The position numbers and the translations under genes are program-made. The notes beneath the pieces were generated by a model. That model was given only the letters and a program-made list of their open reading frames with translations, was not told the origin of the DNA and made no database searches. A DNA stretch of 41,916 bases from Bradyrhizobiaceae bacterium (GTDB taxonomy: Bacteria; Pseudomonadota; Alphaproteobacteria; Rhizobiales; Xanthobacteraceae). Below, in pieces: positions 1 to 8,825 of this stretch (within the stretch, counting starts at the first letter, position 1; every line of letters starts with the position of its first letter). The stretch lies in the NCBI GenBank assembly GCA_003963145.1, contig RXJJ01000009.1, positions 89,783 to 131,698 of the forward strand, written 5' to 3'.

Positions 1-580
1 TCGGGTTGACGACGTTACCCTCCGTCACCGCGGTCAGGCCGATTTTGCCGTCGATCGGGGAGCGGATGTCGGTGTAATCGAGATTGATCTGGGATGCCTG
101 GACCTGCGCCTGCGCCGACAGCACCTGCGCTTCATAGCTGCGCTGGTTGGCGAGCGCGGCGTCATAGGTCGATTGCTGGCCCGCGGGACCGCCCAGCAGC
201 GTCCGTGCGCGCTCGGTGGTCAGCCTTGCATTTTCGAGAGTGGCCTGAAGCTGCGCGACCAGTGCCTTTTTCTGGGCAAGGTCGGCCTCGAAAGGCCCCC
301 GTTCGAGAAGATACAGCGGGTCGCCCCGGCTGATTTCCGCGCCTTCCGTAAAAAGACGCTTGTCCAGAAACGCAGTCACGCGCGCAACCACGTTGACACG
401 GTTGACCGCCTCGACCCGCCCCAGAAACTGGCTGGTTTCGGTAATCGGCCGCTTCACCGCCTCGAATACGCCGACAGCGGGTGGTGGCATTCCGGGCGCC
501 TGGGCCTGGACGGTGGCTGAAGGCCCCGCCACGAGGATCACCGCCGTCAGAACACATCCACTCAGTCTAGCAGGCCACAT
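1..580 (-). CDS. RND efflux periplasmic adaptor (membrane fusion protein), C-terminus off the left edge
   Basis: Reading the minus strand from the ATG at 580 gives about 193 residues with no stop before the window edge, so the gene is partial. It opens with a signal peptide (hydrophobic run followed by VQAQA). Next comes a beta-barrel/lipoyl-like start (VKRPITETSQFLGRVEAVNRVNVVARV), a helical hairpin rich in Ala, Gln and Leu (FEADLAQKKALVAQL to AQVQASQINLDYT) and the return lipoyl strand TDIRSPIDGKIGLTAVTEGNVV. This order is that of AcrA/MexA adaptors, which link an inner-membrane RND pump to an outer-membrane channel. The pump gene would be expected beyond the left edge. The substrate cannot be told. 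Family call is firm; the RND subtype rests on the lipoyl motifs. Confidence 0.85.
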   Translation of the reverse strand, partial: MWPARLSGCVLTAVILVAGPSATVQAQAPGMPPPAVGVFEAVKRPITETSQFLGRVEAVNRVNVVARVTAFLDKRLFTEGAEISRGDPLYLLERGPFEADLAQKKALVAQLQATLENARLTTERARTLLGGPAGQQSTYDAALANQRSYEAQVLSAQAQVQASQINLDYTDIRSPIDGKIGLTAVTEGNVVNP

Positions 581-1202
581 AATCTTTCCCCAGCGATCTC
601 GAAGCGCCGACATTGCCGATTTAAGCATGCCTGTTTGCTTCGCGCGACCTCGACGTTGGAACTTATTCGCAATCTGCAACGTCAATATGTTGGACAACAC
701 CGGCTCGTGACGTCAGGGGGTGTTGCATCCGGCCCATCATTGCCGTTGTATCGAGATGGCGGGATATTTCGCATGGGTGACTCACTCCGAGGGTTCAGGG
801 GATTTTTCAGCCGGCTGTTCAGGCTGAAATATCCTTTCGCCTCCGGCTCCAGGACCGGGGAATACCCGCTCGATCCGGCCGAATTTGCGCGTCTGGTCAA
901 AAGCGGCCGACGGCAGGATTTTGAAAAACTGGCTCAAATGCTGTCATCCTGCCCACTCGCGCGGGATTGGCCGACCGAACCGCGATATTTGCGCAAAATT
1001 CACCCCGTCGGCGACAAGCACAGGATCGGCAAACATTAACAGATAGCCGTCGCTGACGCCCCACCGACAGCCGCAAGCATTGATCGGCAGGCACTCCCGA
1101 CCGCAGGGATTTGCAGCGCCGGCGAGTCTTTATCCTGTCCGAGCCTCCACAACAGGTGCTAAACTTCTTCCGCGATGCGACTGTCGGCGGAATGAGCGTA
1201 AG
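581..1202. other. Intergenic stretch, no convincing gene
   Basis: This 622-base gap lies between the divergent efflux adaptor and a small membrane-protein gene. It must hold the adaptor promoter. An 8-bp inverted repeat (TTTCAGCC at 805-812, GGCTGAAA at 822-829) could form a hairpin, but no T-tract follows on either strand. A plus-strand reading frame at 635-1039 (possible internal start at 773) gives an Arg-rich product that I do not recognise and that has no clear ribosome binding site. I see no tRNA or insertion-sequence remnant. Confidence 0.5.
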
Positions 1203-1373
1203 ATGTCCCTGATCCTGCGGCTGTTGATGTTTCTGGCGGCGCCCATCGCCGGCCTGTTCGTTGCCCGCGACAGCCTGAATTTCGATATCGTGCAAACCAT
1301 GATCGTGATGCTGCTCATCATCGCGATCCTGTGCGTGGTCGCGATCTGGCCCCACCGCAACAAGAAACTTTAA
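1203..1373 (+). CDS. Small two-helix membrane protein, hypothetical
   Basis: A 56-residue product with two hydrophobic segments (about residues 3-20 and 30-50), a short polar link (ARDSLNFDIVQT) and a basic tail (HRNKKL). The inside/outside pattern suggests an inner-membrane hairpin with both ends in the cytoplasm. The reading frame stays open upstream to 1080, but that extension is Arg- and Pro-rich and unlike a protein start, so the ATG at 1203 is preferred. The gene is convergent with the nickel permease, one base apart. No function can be assigned. Confidence 0.6.
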   Translation: MSLILRLLMFLAAPIAGLFVARDSLNFDIVQTMIVMLLIIAILCVVAIWPHRNKKL

Positions 1374-1374
1374 T

Positions 1375-2070
1375 TCAGGCAAACGCCGTCGTGTGGATCG
1401 TCATAACGCCGATGCCGATGGTGATGATGCCGACGCAGGCCTGAAGACCGCGATTGGCCCAGGTCAGCCAACGCGCCGAAACGGCAATCGGCACGGCGAT
1501 AATCACCGACAACGCGCCCATTCCAAGCATCGAGCCGATGCCGAACAGCAGAATATAAAGAGCGCCGATCAGAGGATTGGAAACCTGCGAGACCGCAAGC
1601 ACGAGCAGCGCGGCCGATCCGGCCATGCCGTGCATCAGCCCGACGAGCAGCGTACGCCAGCGAAACCCGTGCTGGTGCTCGTGCCGGCTGCTTCGATGGG
1701 GAGCTGCGTCCCCGGCATGGCTGTGAGCATGGATATGCAGCGTCCCGTCGCCGTGCTGGTGCCGATGGAAATGCACGCGGTCGTGCCAAAGCCGCCACAG
1801 CACATGCGCACCGAGTCCAACCAGCATGATACCGACGGCCGTTTCCAGCGGGCGGGCGAGATGCTCCGGGATCGCGTGACCCAGAAGGATGGCCGCACCC
1901 GCAAAGACGAACAATGTCAGCGTGTGGCCGAGGCCCCATGTCAGGCCATGCTTGACGATATCGCGCACATCGCTCCGGCGGGCAGCGATGCTGGAAACCG
2001 CCGCAATATGATCGGCCTCCAAGGCGTGCTGCATTCCAAGCAACAGGCCAAGCCCCAATACCCCAAACAT
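1375..2070 (-). CDS. Nickel/cobalt permease (NiCoT/UreH-like)
   Basis: A 231-residue polytopic membrane protein. Near its N-terminus it carries HALEADHIAAV, a match to the HX4DH signature of NiCoT-type nickel/cobalt transporters, which lies in a membrane helix and binds the metal. About six helices are visible, and the central loop is rich in histidine (HFHRHQHGDGTLHIHAHSH and RHEHQHGF), a likely metal-gathering segment. It is divergent from ureE across 236 bases, so its natural job is to supply Ni2+ for urease. Its length is short compared with classical NixA (over 300 residues) and fits the UreH-like branch. Cobalt transport remains possible. The family call is solid and the substrate is inferred from context. 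Confidence 0.85.
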   Translation of the reverse strand: MFGVLGLGLLLGMQHALEADHIAAVSSIAARRSDVRDIVKHGLTWGLGHTLTLFVFAGAAILLGHAIPEHLARPLETAVGIMLVGLGAHVLWRLWHDRVHFHRHQHGDGTLHIHAHSHAGDAAPHRSSRHEHQHGFRWRTLLVGLMHGMAGSAALLVLAVSQVSNPLIGALYILLFGIGSMLGMGALSVIIAVPIAVSARWLTWANRGLQACVGIITIGIGVMTIHTTAFA

Positions 2071-2235
2071 AAAATCTCCGATCTTTGCGATCGTTAAAGT
2101 CTTATACGAAGCCGGGCTGCCGCGTGCCGCAGCCAGCCATCATCGTCCAGCCAAGGCGGATGTTAGTTCAACGGCTGTTCTGATACCACCATTGCACGAT
2201 CATCACCGGCGGAGCGCAGCTTACCGGCAATGGCA

Positions 2236-2258
2236 CGGCGGGTTGATTTAGCCCGCCG
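2236..2258. other. Inverted repeat in the ureE leader region
   Basis: CGGCGGG (2236-2242) and CCCGCCG (2252-2258) form a perfect 7-bp stem around a 9-base loop. It lies about 50 bases before the ureE start, in the gap between the divergent nickel permease and the urease genes. No T-run follows, so it is not a standard terminator. It could be an operator or a leader hairpin; its role is unknown. Confidence 0.4.
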
Positions 2259-2306
2259 GTCGGATAAAGCTGTCCGGATAACCGATCTGTCCCGAGGGCC
2301 GCCTTT

Positions 2307-2855
2307 ATGTTGATGATCGAGGAATTCGCGGCGGCCGGCGAGATTCCGCAAAAAAGCATCACCCTGCCATTCGAAATGAGGCAGAAAAGCAGGATGCGCG
2401 CGCGGATCGACGGCGGACCTGATGTCGGCATTCTGCTCGGACGTGGACGCGTGCTGCGAAGCGGCGATCTTTTGAAAGCCAGGGACGGCACCGTCATTGA
2501 AGTCCGCGCGGCGCCCGAGACCGTCTCGACCCTGCGCTGCGCCGATCCGCTGACATTGACACGGGGCGCCTATCATCTTGGCAACCGTCACGTGCCGCTT
2601 CAGATCGGCGGCGACTTCCTGCGCTACCAGAGCGATTACGTGCTGGACGATCTGGCCAAACGTCTGGGATTCGAAGTCACCACGGAAACGGCGCCGTTCG
2701 AGCCCGAAGCCGGAGCCTACGACGCGGACGGCCATGGTGGTCACGCGCATGGCGATCATGGACACGGGCATGGGCATGGGCATGGGCACGATCATCATGG
2801 GCACGATCACCACGACCATGATCATCATGAGCACCGCCACTCGACAGCAAAATGA
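2307..2855 (+). CDS. ureE: Urease accessory nickel metallochaperone UreE
   Basis: A 182-residue UreE. The N-terminal peptide-binding domain is followed by the metal-binding domain (TLTRGAYHLGNRHVPLQI, with the conserved dimer-interface His) and a long His-rich tail. From about residue 138 onward the tail holds 19 histidines alternating with Gly and Asp. UreE delivers Ni2+ to the UreD-UreF-UreG-apourease complex, and such tails buffer several nickel ions. The gene overlaps ureF by ATGA at 2852-2855, a sign of translational coupling. ATGs at 2307 and 2313 are both possible starts. It is the first gene of the urease operon, unlike many rhizobia where ureD leads. Confidence 0.95.
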   Translation: MLMIEEFAAAGEIPQKSITLPFEMRQKSRMRARIDGGPDVGILLGRGRVLRSGDLLKARDGTVIEVRAAPETVSTLRCADPLTLTRGAYHLGNRHVPLQIGGDFLRYQSDYVLDDLAKRLGFEVTTETAPFEPEAGAYDADGHGGHAHGDHGHGHGHGHGHDHHGHDHHDHDHHEHRHSTAK

Positions 2856-3523
2856 CGGCCGGTGAATTTCCGCTGCATCTTTTCCGGCTGGCCAGCCCAA
2901 GCCTGCCGGTCGGCGCATTCTCCTATTCACGCGGGCTTGAATCAGTCATCGAGCGCGGCTGGGTGAACGACGAACAGAGCGCGCAGGACTGGATCCTCGG
3001 CGTCCTCGAACACATCTATGCTGCACTCGATGGCCCGCTGTTCGTGCGGATGATGGCTGCGCTCGCCGATGATGACCGCGACGTCTTTTTGCGAAACGAC
3101 ATGTGGCTGCGTGCGGCCCGCGAAAGCGCGGAGCTGCAGCTCGAGGATCTGCGGATGGGCATGGCCTTGCAGCGCCTGCTGCGCGATCTCGATATTCCCG
3201 CTGCCGCAATTTATGCCGATCGCGACCTCAGCTATCCGGCGGCCTTCGCCATCGCGGCGCATCACGGGAATGTCCCCTGCTCCCAGGCCCTGCACGCATT
3301 GATGTGGAGCGCGCTGGAAGCGCAGGTGGCGGCTGCGATGCGGCTGGTGCCGCTCGGGCAGACATCCGGCCAGCGGATCATGATAAAGTCCGTGGATGTC
3401 ATGACGCGCTGCGCGGCGCGCGCCCTTGAGTTGACCGATGACGAAATAGGGAATACCGCCCCGTCACTTGCCATGGCGAGCGCGTGGCACGAAGTTCAAT
3501 ACACCCGGCTTTTTCGTTCATGA
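2852..3523 (+). CDS. ureF: Urease accessory protein UreF
   Basis: A 223-residue, mostly helical protein with the typical UreF opening FRLASPSLPVGAFSYSRGLE and the conserved C-terminal part (MTRCAARALELTDDEIGNTAPSLAMASAWHEVQYTRLFRS). UreF bridges UreD and UreG in the urease activation complex and governs the GTPase of UreG. It overlaps ureE by four bases and ends nine bases before ureG, so it belongs to the same transcript. Length is normal for the family. Confidence 0.95.
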   Translation: MTAGEFPLHLFRLASPSLPVGAFSYSRGLESVIERGWVNDEQSAQDWILGVLEHIYAALDGPLFVRMMAALADDDRDVFLRNDMWLRAARESAELQLEDLRMGMALQRLLRDLDIPAAAIYADRDLSYPAAFAIAAHHGNVPCSQALHALMWSALEAQVAAAMRLVPLGQTSGQRIMIKSVDVMTRCAARALELTDDEIGNTAPSLAMASAWHEVQYTRLFRS

Positions 3524-3532
3524 GGTGATGTC

Positions 3533-4144
3533 ATGGCAAATGTCTTGCGAGTTGGAGTGGGCGGGCCGGTCGGCGCGGGCAAATCGACCCTCGTGCTGAA
3601 TCTGTGCCGCGCGATGCGCAACAAGCGCAGCATCGCGGTTGTGACCAACGACATTTATACGAAGGAAGACGCCCAGTTTCTCATGCGCCATCAGGCGCTC
3701 GAGGAAAAGCGCATCGTTGCGGTTGAGACCGGCGGTTGCCCGCACACCGCGATCCGCGAGGACGCCTCGATCAATCTCGCCGCCGTGGACGAACTGGAAA
3801 AACGTTTCGGCGACCTTCAGCTCGTGATCGTGGAAAGCGGCGGCGACAATCTGTCGGCGACGTTCAGCCCGGAATTGTCCGATCTCACTCTTTATGTGAT
3901 CGACGTCGCGGCCGGCGACAAGATTCCGCGCAAGGGCGGCCCGGGCATTACCCGCTCCGATCTCCTGATCATCAACAAGACCGACCTCGCTCCGCATGTC
4001 GGCGCCTCGCTCGAAGTGATGGAGCGCGACGCACGGGCGCAGCGCGGCGACCGGCCGTTCGTTTTCACCAATCTCAAAACCGGCGACGGACTGAACACCG
4101 TGATCAGCTTCATCGAGGAAAAGGGGATGCTGCCCCAGATCTGA
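3533..4144 (+). CDS. ureG: Urease accessory GTPase UreG
   Basis: A 203-residue SIMIBI-class GTPase. The P-loop GPVGAGKST is at residues 11-19, the nickel-binding Cys-Pro-His motif at 69-71 ([13 protein letters not shown]) and the guanine-specificity motif NKTD follows LLII. UreG uses GTP hydrolysis to pass nickel from UreE to apourease within the UreD-UreF-UreG complex. The start is supported by the purine-rich GAGGTGATGTC just upstream. All hallmark motifs are intact, so it should be functional. Confidence 0.97.
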   Translation: MANVLRVGVGGPVGAGKSTLVLNLCRAMRNKRSIAVVTNDIYTKEDAQFLMRHQALEEKRIVAVETGGCPHTAIREDASINLAAVDELEKRFGDLQLVIVESGGDNLSATFSPELSDLTLYVIDVAAGDKIPRKGGPGITRSDLLIINKTDLAPHVGASLEVMERDARAQRGDRPFVFTNLKTGDGLNTVISFIEEKGMLPQI

Positions 4145-4163
4145 AGCAAGCGGGCCGGCCCCG

Positions 4164-5096
4164 ATGGCGGTGAATGGAAAACACTCCCACGGCCCCGCGC
4201 ATCATCGCGGCGAGCCGATGTCTGCGCCGCTATCAGATACACGCGGCCATGCGACCGATTTGACCGACCCGCCAAACCGGGAATGGAAAGCGGAGATCGA
4301 GCTCGGCTTCGAGGTGAACGAGGGGCGCACGCGCCTTCTGCGCCGCCGCCAATATGGTCCGCTCGTCGTCCAGCGCCCGTTCTATCCGGAAAAGGACGGC
4401 ACCTGCCACGTCTACCTCCTTCACCCGCCCGCCGGCATCGTCGGCGGCGACAAGCTGCATTACCGTTTCGATGTCGGCGAAGGCGCGCGATGCGTGCTGA
4501 CCACGCCCGGCGCGACGAAATTTTATCGCAGCGCGGTACAAGATGGATTGCAGCGCAACGAAATTACGGTGGCAGCGGGCGGGGTCTGCGAATATCTGCC
4601 CCAGGAAACCATCCTGTTCGACGGCGCAAGAGCGCGGATCGACACACGTGTCACGCTTGCGGATGGCGCGACATTCGCGGGCTGGGATTTCATCTGCCTT
4701 GGCCGCCCCGCAGCCGATGAACGATTTACGACAGGCACGCTCAGCCAGCGCATCGAAATCGTCAGAAACAACGAGACGATCTGGTTCGAACGCTTTCAGC
4801 TCAGCGGCGATTCGCCCTTGCTGCAGGCACGTTATGCCATCGCCGGCCGGCCGGTTTTCGGCACGATGATCTATGTCAGCGACCTGCACGAGGAAACGGC
4901 GGACCGCATCCGTGAGTCACTTAATGAAAAATCATCATACGTTTTTTCGGTCAGCCAATTACAGCATCTCGTCGTATGCCGTTATCTCGGCGAACAGGCC
5001 GAAGAGGGCAAGAATCTGTTCAGCCGCGCGTGGGATGTGTTACGCTCGAACACACAAAATAAACCCGCCTGCCCGCCGCGAATCTGGGCCACATAA
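4164..5096 (+). CDS. ureD: Urease accessory protein UreD (UreH)
   Basis: A 310-residue UreD, the scaffold that binds apourease and guides nickel from UreG. Conserved stretches include QYGPLVVQRPFYPEKDGTCH, YLLHPPAGIVGGD, TTPGATKFYRS and EYLPQETILFDGA. The start is uncertain: ATG at 4164 gives a His-containing extra N-terminus (KHSHGPAHH), while ATG at 4218 gives 292 residues, nearer the family norm. The gene sits between ureG and ureA, so the operon runs EFG-D-ABC rather than the D-ABC-EFG order of many rhizobia. Confidence 0.93.
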   Translation: MAVNGKHSHGPAHHRGEPMSAPLSDTRGHATDLTDPPNREWKAEIELGFEVNEGRTRLLRRRQYGPLVVQRPFYPEKDGTCHVYLLHPPAGIVGGDKLHYRFDVGEGARCVLTTPGATKFYRSAVQDGLQRNEITVAAGGVCEYLPQETILFDGARARIDTRVTLADGATFAGWDFICLGRPAADERFTTGTLSQRIEIVRNNETIWFERFQLSGDSPLLQARYAIAGRPVFGTMIYVSDLHEETADRIRESLNEKSSYVFSVSQLQHLVVCRYLGEQAEEGKNLFSRAWDVLRSNTQNKPACPPRIWAT

Positions 5097-5123
5097 TTTT
5101 TTCCAAAATCGTGAGGACCTCTC

Positions 5124-5426
5124 ATGGAGCTTCTGCCGCGTGAGAAAGACAAGCTTCTCATCTTTACTGCCGCGCTTCTGGCCGAACGCCGCAAGGCGCG
5201 CGGCGTCAAGCTGAATTACCCCGAGGTGGTGGCCCTCATTTCCGCCGCGATCATGGAAGGCGCGCGGGATGGCAGGACCGTTGCAGAACTGATGACTTAC
5301 GGCACCACTCTCCTCAAGCGCAGCGACGTGATGGAGGGCGTGCCCGAAATGGTTCATTCGGTGCAGATCGAAGCGACTTTTCCCGACGGCACCAAGCTCG
5401 TCACCGTGCACAACCCGATTCCGTGA
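5124..5426 (+). CDS. ureA: Urease gamma subunit UreA
   Basis: A 100-residue UreA, full length for the family, starting [27 protein letters not shown] and carrying the conserved [27 protein letters not shown]. Together with UreB and UreC it forms the (alpha-beta-gamma)3 urease that hydrolyses urea to ammonia and carbamate in the cytoplasm. A GAGG precedes the ATG. The three structural genes are separate, as in most proteobacteria, and not fused as in Helicobacter. Confidence 0.97.
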   Translation: MELLPREKDKLLIFTAALLAERRKARGVKLNYPEVVALISAAIMEGARDGRTVAELMTYGTTLLKRSDVMEGVPEMVHSVQIEATFPDGTKLVTVHNPIP

Positions 5427-5433
5427 GGCGGCC

Positions 5434-5745
5434 ATGATTCCAGGCGAATATTTTATCGATGACGGCGAAATTGAACTGAATGCCGGACGCGAGGTCCGCA
5501 GCCTGAAGGTCGCCAATACCGGCGACCGCCCCATACAGGTCGGCTCGCATTATCATTTCTTCGAGACCAACGAAGCTCTGAAATTCGACCGGGAGAAAGC
5601 CAGGGGCTTCCGGCTCGACATTCCGGCCGGCACCGCCGTGCGCTTCGAGCCCGGGGCCGAACGCACGGTCGAGATCGTGAGCCTCGCCGGCGACCGCAAG
5701 GTCTACGGTTTCAGGGGCAAGGTGATGGGCAGACTGGGGAGCTGA
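5434..5745 (+). CDS. ureB: Urease beta subunit UreB
   Basis: A 103-residue beta subunit with the standard opening [19 protein letters not shown], the central [14 protein letters not shown] and the C-terminal [10 protein letters not shown]. It packs against UreC in the urease trimer. Seven bases separate it from ureA and two from ureC, so the three structural genes are translated together. Confidence 0.97.
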   Translation: MIPGEYFIDDGEIELNAGREVRSLKVANTGDRPIQVGSHYHFFETNEALKFDREKARGFRLDIPAGTAVRFEPGAERTVEIVSLAGDRKVYGFRGKVMGRLGS

Positions 5746-5747
5746 AC

Positions 5748-7451
5748 ATGGTCAAGATTTCACGCCAGGCCTATTCCGACCTGTACGGCCCCACCAAGGG
5801 CGACCGCATCCGCCTCGCCGATACCGAACTTCTGATCGAGATCGAGAAGGATTTCACCACTTACGGCGACGAAGTGACGTTCGGCGGCGGCAAGGTAATC
5901 CGCGACGGCATGGGACAGGGCCAGCGCCCGTCGTCGGAGACCGTGGATCTTGTCATCACCAATGCGATCATTCTCGATCACTGGGGCATCGTGAAGGCCG
6001 ATGTCGGCATCAAGGCCGGGCGCATCGTCGCCATCGGCAAGGCCGGCAATCCGGACATCCAGCCGAATGTGGATATCGCGATCGGTCCCGCAACCGATGT
6101 CATCGCCGGCGACAACCAGATTTTGACGGCCGGCGGCATCGACACCCACATTCATTTCATCTGCCCGCAGCAGGCCGAAGAGGCGCTCTGCAGCGGCACC
6201 ACGACGCTGATCGGCGGCGGCACCGGGCCCAGCGTCGGCACGCTGGCGACAACGGTGACGCCCGGCCCGTGGAATATTCACCGCATGCTGGAGGCGATCG
6301 AGGATCTTCCCATCAATGTCGGGCTGCTCGGCAAGGGCAACGCCAGCCTTCCCGAAGGTTTGCACGAACAGATTCGCGCCGGCGTTGTCGGGCTGAAGCT
6401 GCACGAGGACTGGGGCACCACGCCCGCCGCGATCGACAACTGTCTCACCGTCGCCGACGAGCAGGATGTCCAGGTCGCGATCCACACCGACACGCTGAAC
6501 GAAAGCGGATTCGTCAAGGATACGTTCGCGGCGATGAAGGGGCGCACGATCCACAGCTTCCACACCGAGGGAGCGGGCGGCGGCCACGCGCCGGACATCA
6601 TCACCTCCTGCGGCGAGGAGAACATCCTGCCCTCCTCGACCAACCCGACCCGTCCCTACACCATCAACACCGTGGACGAGCATCTCGACATGCTGATGGT
6701 GTGCCACCATCTCAGCCCGTCGATCCCCGAGGACGTCGCCTTCGCCGAATCGCGCATCCGCAAGGAGACCATCGCGGCGGAAGATATCCTGCACGACATC
6801 GGCGCGTTCAGCATGATGTCGTCGGACTCGCAGGCGATGGGCCGCATCGGCGAGACTACGCTGCGAACCTGGCAGACCGCGCACAAGATGAAGGTTCAGC
6901 GCGGCCCGCTGGAAAAAGACAGCTCGCGCAACGACAATTTCCGCGCCAAGCGCTATGTCGCCAAATACACCATCAACCCGGCCATCACCCACGGCATCGC
7001 CCACGAGATCGGCTCGATCGAGGTTGGCAAGCGCGCCGACCTCGTCTTGTGGAAGCCGATGTTCTTCGGCGTGAAACCGTCGCTGGTGCTCATCGGCGGC
7101 ATGATCGCAACCGCGCCGATGGGCGACCCCAATGCGTCGATTTCGACGCCGCAGCCGGTTCATTACCGCCCGATGTACGGCATTCTCGGGCGCGCGCGCG
7201 CCTCGACCGGCGTGACATTCGTGTCGAAGGCAGCGCTGGATGATGGCATCGGAGCGAAGCTGAAGCTTCAAAAGAATCTGGTCGCGGTGCGCAACACCCG
7301 TTCGGTCCGCAAGAAGCACATGATCCACAACGATCTGACGCCGAAGATCGAGGTGAACCCGCAGAACTACGAGGTCCGCGTCGATGGCAAGATCATCACC
7401 TGCGAACCCGCCAAGGTTCTGCCCATGGCGCAGCGCTATTTCCTGGTTTGA
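5748..7451 (+). CDS. ureC: Urease catalytic alpha subunit UreC
   Basis: A 567-residue UreC with the complete di-nickel site. His134 and His136 lie in IDTHIHF, the carbamylated Lys217 and His219 in GLKLHEDWG, His246 in AIHTDTL, His272 in SFHTEG, the mobile-flap Cys319-His320 in MVCHHL, and Asp360 in MSSDSQAMG. These positions coincide with the classical Klebsiella numbering. The enzyme hydrolyses urea. Nothing is missing, so the operon should make active urease when nickel is supplied. Confidence 0.98.
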   Translation: MVKISRQAYSDLYGPTKGDRIRLADTELLIEIEKDFTTYGDEVTFGGGKVIRDGMGQGQRPSSETVDLVITNAIILDHWGIVKADVGIKAGRIVAIGKAGNPDIQPNVDIAIGPATDVIAGDNQILTAGGIDTHIHFICPQQAEEALCSGTTTLIGGGTGPSVGTLATTVTPGPWNIHRMLEAIEDLPINVGLLGKGNASLPEGLHEQIRAGVVGLKLHEDWGTTPAAIDNCLTVADEQDVQVAIHTDTLNESGFVKDTFAAMKGRTIHSFHTEGAGGGHAPDIITSCGEENILPSSTNPTRPYTINTVDEHLDMLMVCHHLSPSIPEDVAFAESRIRKETIAAEDILHDIGAFSMMSSDSQAMGRIGETTLRTWQTAHKMKVQRGPLEKDSSRNDNFRAKRYVAKYTINPAITHGIAHEIGSIEVGKRADLVLWKPMFFGVKPSLVLIGGMIATAPMGDPNASISTPQPVHYRPMYGILGRARASTGVTFVSKAALDDGIGAKLKLQKNLVAVRNTRSVRKKHMIHNDLTPKIEVNPQNYEVRVDGKIITCEPAKVLPMAQRYFLV

Positions 7452-7457
7452 TTGTTT

Positions 7458-7483
7458 CGCCTGATAGCTTCGGCCGTCAGGCG
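7458..7483. other. Inverted repeat between ureC and the urea transporter
   Basis: CGCCTGA (7458-7464) and TCAGGCG (7477-7483) form a perfect 7-bp stem with a 12-base loop, seven bases after the ureC stop. No T-run follows. It may slow RNA decay or lessen read-through into the transporter gene, but this is only a possibility. Confidence 0.35.
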
Positions 7484-7584
7484 GCTCTCCCTTGAAAGCG
7501 ATGCCGCAAGCGCTGTCGGAGCTTGCAAATCGCACCGCGCCTCAGCTCGAAATTTCTTTTATTTAAAAGACACGGGTTTGAAAC

Positions 7585-8616
7585 ATGGATTTGAAAACAC
7601 TCCAGGACCACCCGACTCTCGGCTTTGTCGACTGGACGCTGCGCGGCATAGGCCAGGTTGTTTTCCAGAACAACATGCTGACCGGAATCGTGATCCTGAT
7701 CGCGCTGTTCTACAATTCATGGATCTACGGTTCGATCTGCATTCTCGGCGCGGTGGTCGGCACGCTGACGGCGATCCTGCTCAAGGCCGACAAGGGCCTG
7801 ATCAAGGACGGCCTTTTCGGATTCAACGGCGCGCTTGTCGGCCTCGCGCTGGTGGCGTTCACCAGCGAGAGTTTCAGGACCGGCGCGGTGCCCTCGGCCT
7901 ACATGGTCGCCTATATCGTTTTTGCGGCGGCCTTCACCAGTATCCTGTTCTCGAGCCTCGCCACCCTGCTCGGCCCGCACAAGGTCGCGGCGCTGACAAT
8001 GCCATTCGTGCTGACCGGCTGGCTGTTTCTGTTTGCGGTCCTGAAATTCGATAGCATTCATGCCGGCCCGCTCGCCAAGCCGATATCGCCGGATCAGTTT
8101 CCTGCGACCGCACCCTACAATCTTCCGACCTGGTACATGGGGATCGGCAACGCCATCGGGCAGATTTTCTTTCAGGACAACTGGATTTCCGGCTACATCA
8201 TCGTCGCCGGCATCGCGATCAATTCGCGAATCAGCGCACTGATGGCGCTGATCGGCGCGGGCCTCGCCGCCCTCGTCGCCGTGATTTTCGGCGGACCGGA
8301 GGGCGCCATCCGCGACGGGCTGTTCGGATATAACGCCGCGCTGACCGCGCTCGCGCTCGGCGGCTTTTTTCTCGTCCTGACGCCCGCCAGCTTTCTCTAC
8401 ACCTTGTTCGGAGTGGTGGTCACGACATGGCTGTGGGCGTCGGTGGCGATCTTCCTCAAACCGATCGGAATGCCGGTTCTCACCTCCACCTTCGTTGTCG
8501 TCACATGGGCGATGCTGATCGGCCAGTACGGCTTCAAGGCGCTGGTCCCGGTGCCGCCCGCCGAGGCAACGACGCCGGAAGACAATCTGCGCCGCTATCA
8601 CGGCACGCACACATAA
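7585..8616 (+). CDS. Urea transporter, UT (SLC14-like) family
   Basis: A 343-residue polytopic membrane protein with the internal two-fold repeat of UT channels. FQNNMLTG...DGLFGFNGALVGLAL in the first half matches FQDNWISG...DGLFGYNAALTALAL in the second. UT proteins conduct urea down its gradient across the inner membrane. It lies 133 bases after ureC on the same strand, so it is probably co-transcribed and brings substrate to urease. This passive route contrasts with the UrtABCDE ABC system, which is not seen in this window. The family call rests on the paired signature and on context. Confidence 0.92.
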   Translation: MDLKTLQDHPTLGFVDWTLRGIGQVVFQNNMLTGIVILIALFYNSWIYGSICILGAVVGTLTAILLKADKGLIKDGLFGFNGALVGLALVAFTSESFRTGAVPSAYMVAYIVFAAAFTSILFSSLATLLGPHKVAALTMPFVLTGWLFLFAVLKFDSIHAGPLAKPISPDQFPATAPYNLPTWYMGIGNAIGQIFFQDNWISGYIIVAGIAINSRISALMALIGAGLAALVAVIFGGPEGAIRDGLFGYNAALTALALGGFFLVLTPASFLYTLFGVVVTTWLWASVAIFLKPIGMPVLTSTFVVVTWAMLIGQYGFKALVPVPPAEATTPEDNLRRYHGTHT

Positions 8617-8755
8617 CCGCACCGCGCAAAGCAACCTTCCACAAGCCGGAAGACCCCTCCGAGAATGCCCGTGACAGGCGCATTCGTAAAATGCAGGCCC
8701 GCCCCACGAACACCTCACAGGCATCTCAAGGGCTTTGCGATTCACGCCGCAAGGA

Positions 8756-8780
8756 CTAAAGGTGCCATCTAAAGGTGCCA
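8756..8780. repeat. Tandem 13-base repeat
   Basis: CTAAAGGTGCCA occurs at 8756-8767 and again at 8769-8780, a period of 13. It lies in the 209-base gap between the urea transporter and the TauE-like gene, about 45 bases before the latter. It could be a direct-repeat operator or plain slippage. Confidence 0.5.
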
Positions 8781-8825
8781 CCCAATGGCGCCATGGGTTG
8801 ACTGGGGTTCGGGAAGGTCGCCGGT

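Noticed and set aside
162-557. Minus-strand frame in the efflux adaptor region
   Set aside because: It is out of frame with the adaptor read from 580, which has a signal peptide and lipoyl/hairpin motifs and is open to the window edge.
635-1039. Possible 134-codon plus-strand gene
   Set aside because: No ribosome binding site, Arg-rich composition and no recognised domain; kept only as a possibility in the intergenic note.
2231-2248. TGGCACG upstream of ureE as a sigma-54 promoter
   Set aside because: The -24 half is perfect, but at the -12 position the sequence is GTTGA instead of TTGC at the right spacing.
5760-7535. Long minus-strand reading frame opposite ureC
   Set aside because: It mirrors a strongly conserved gene in GC-rich DNA. 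The product is an Arg/Asp/Gly-rich string without any domain, as expected for an antisense shadow.
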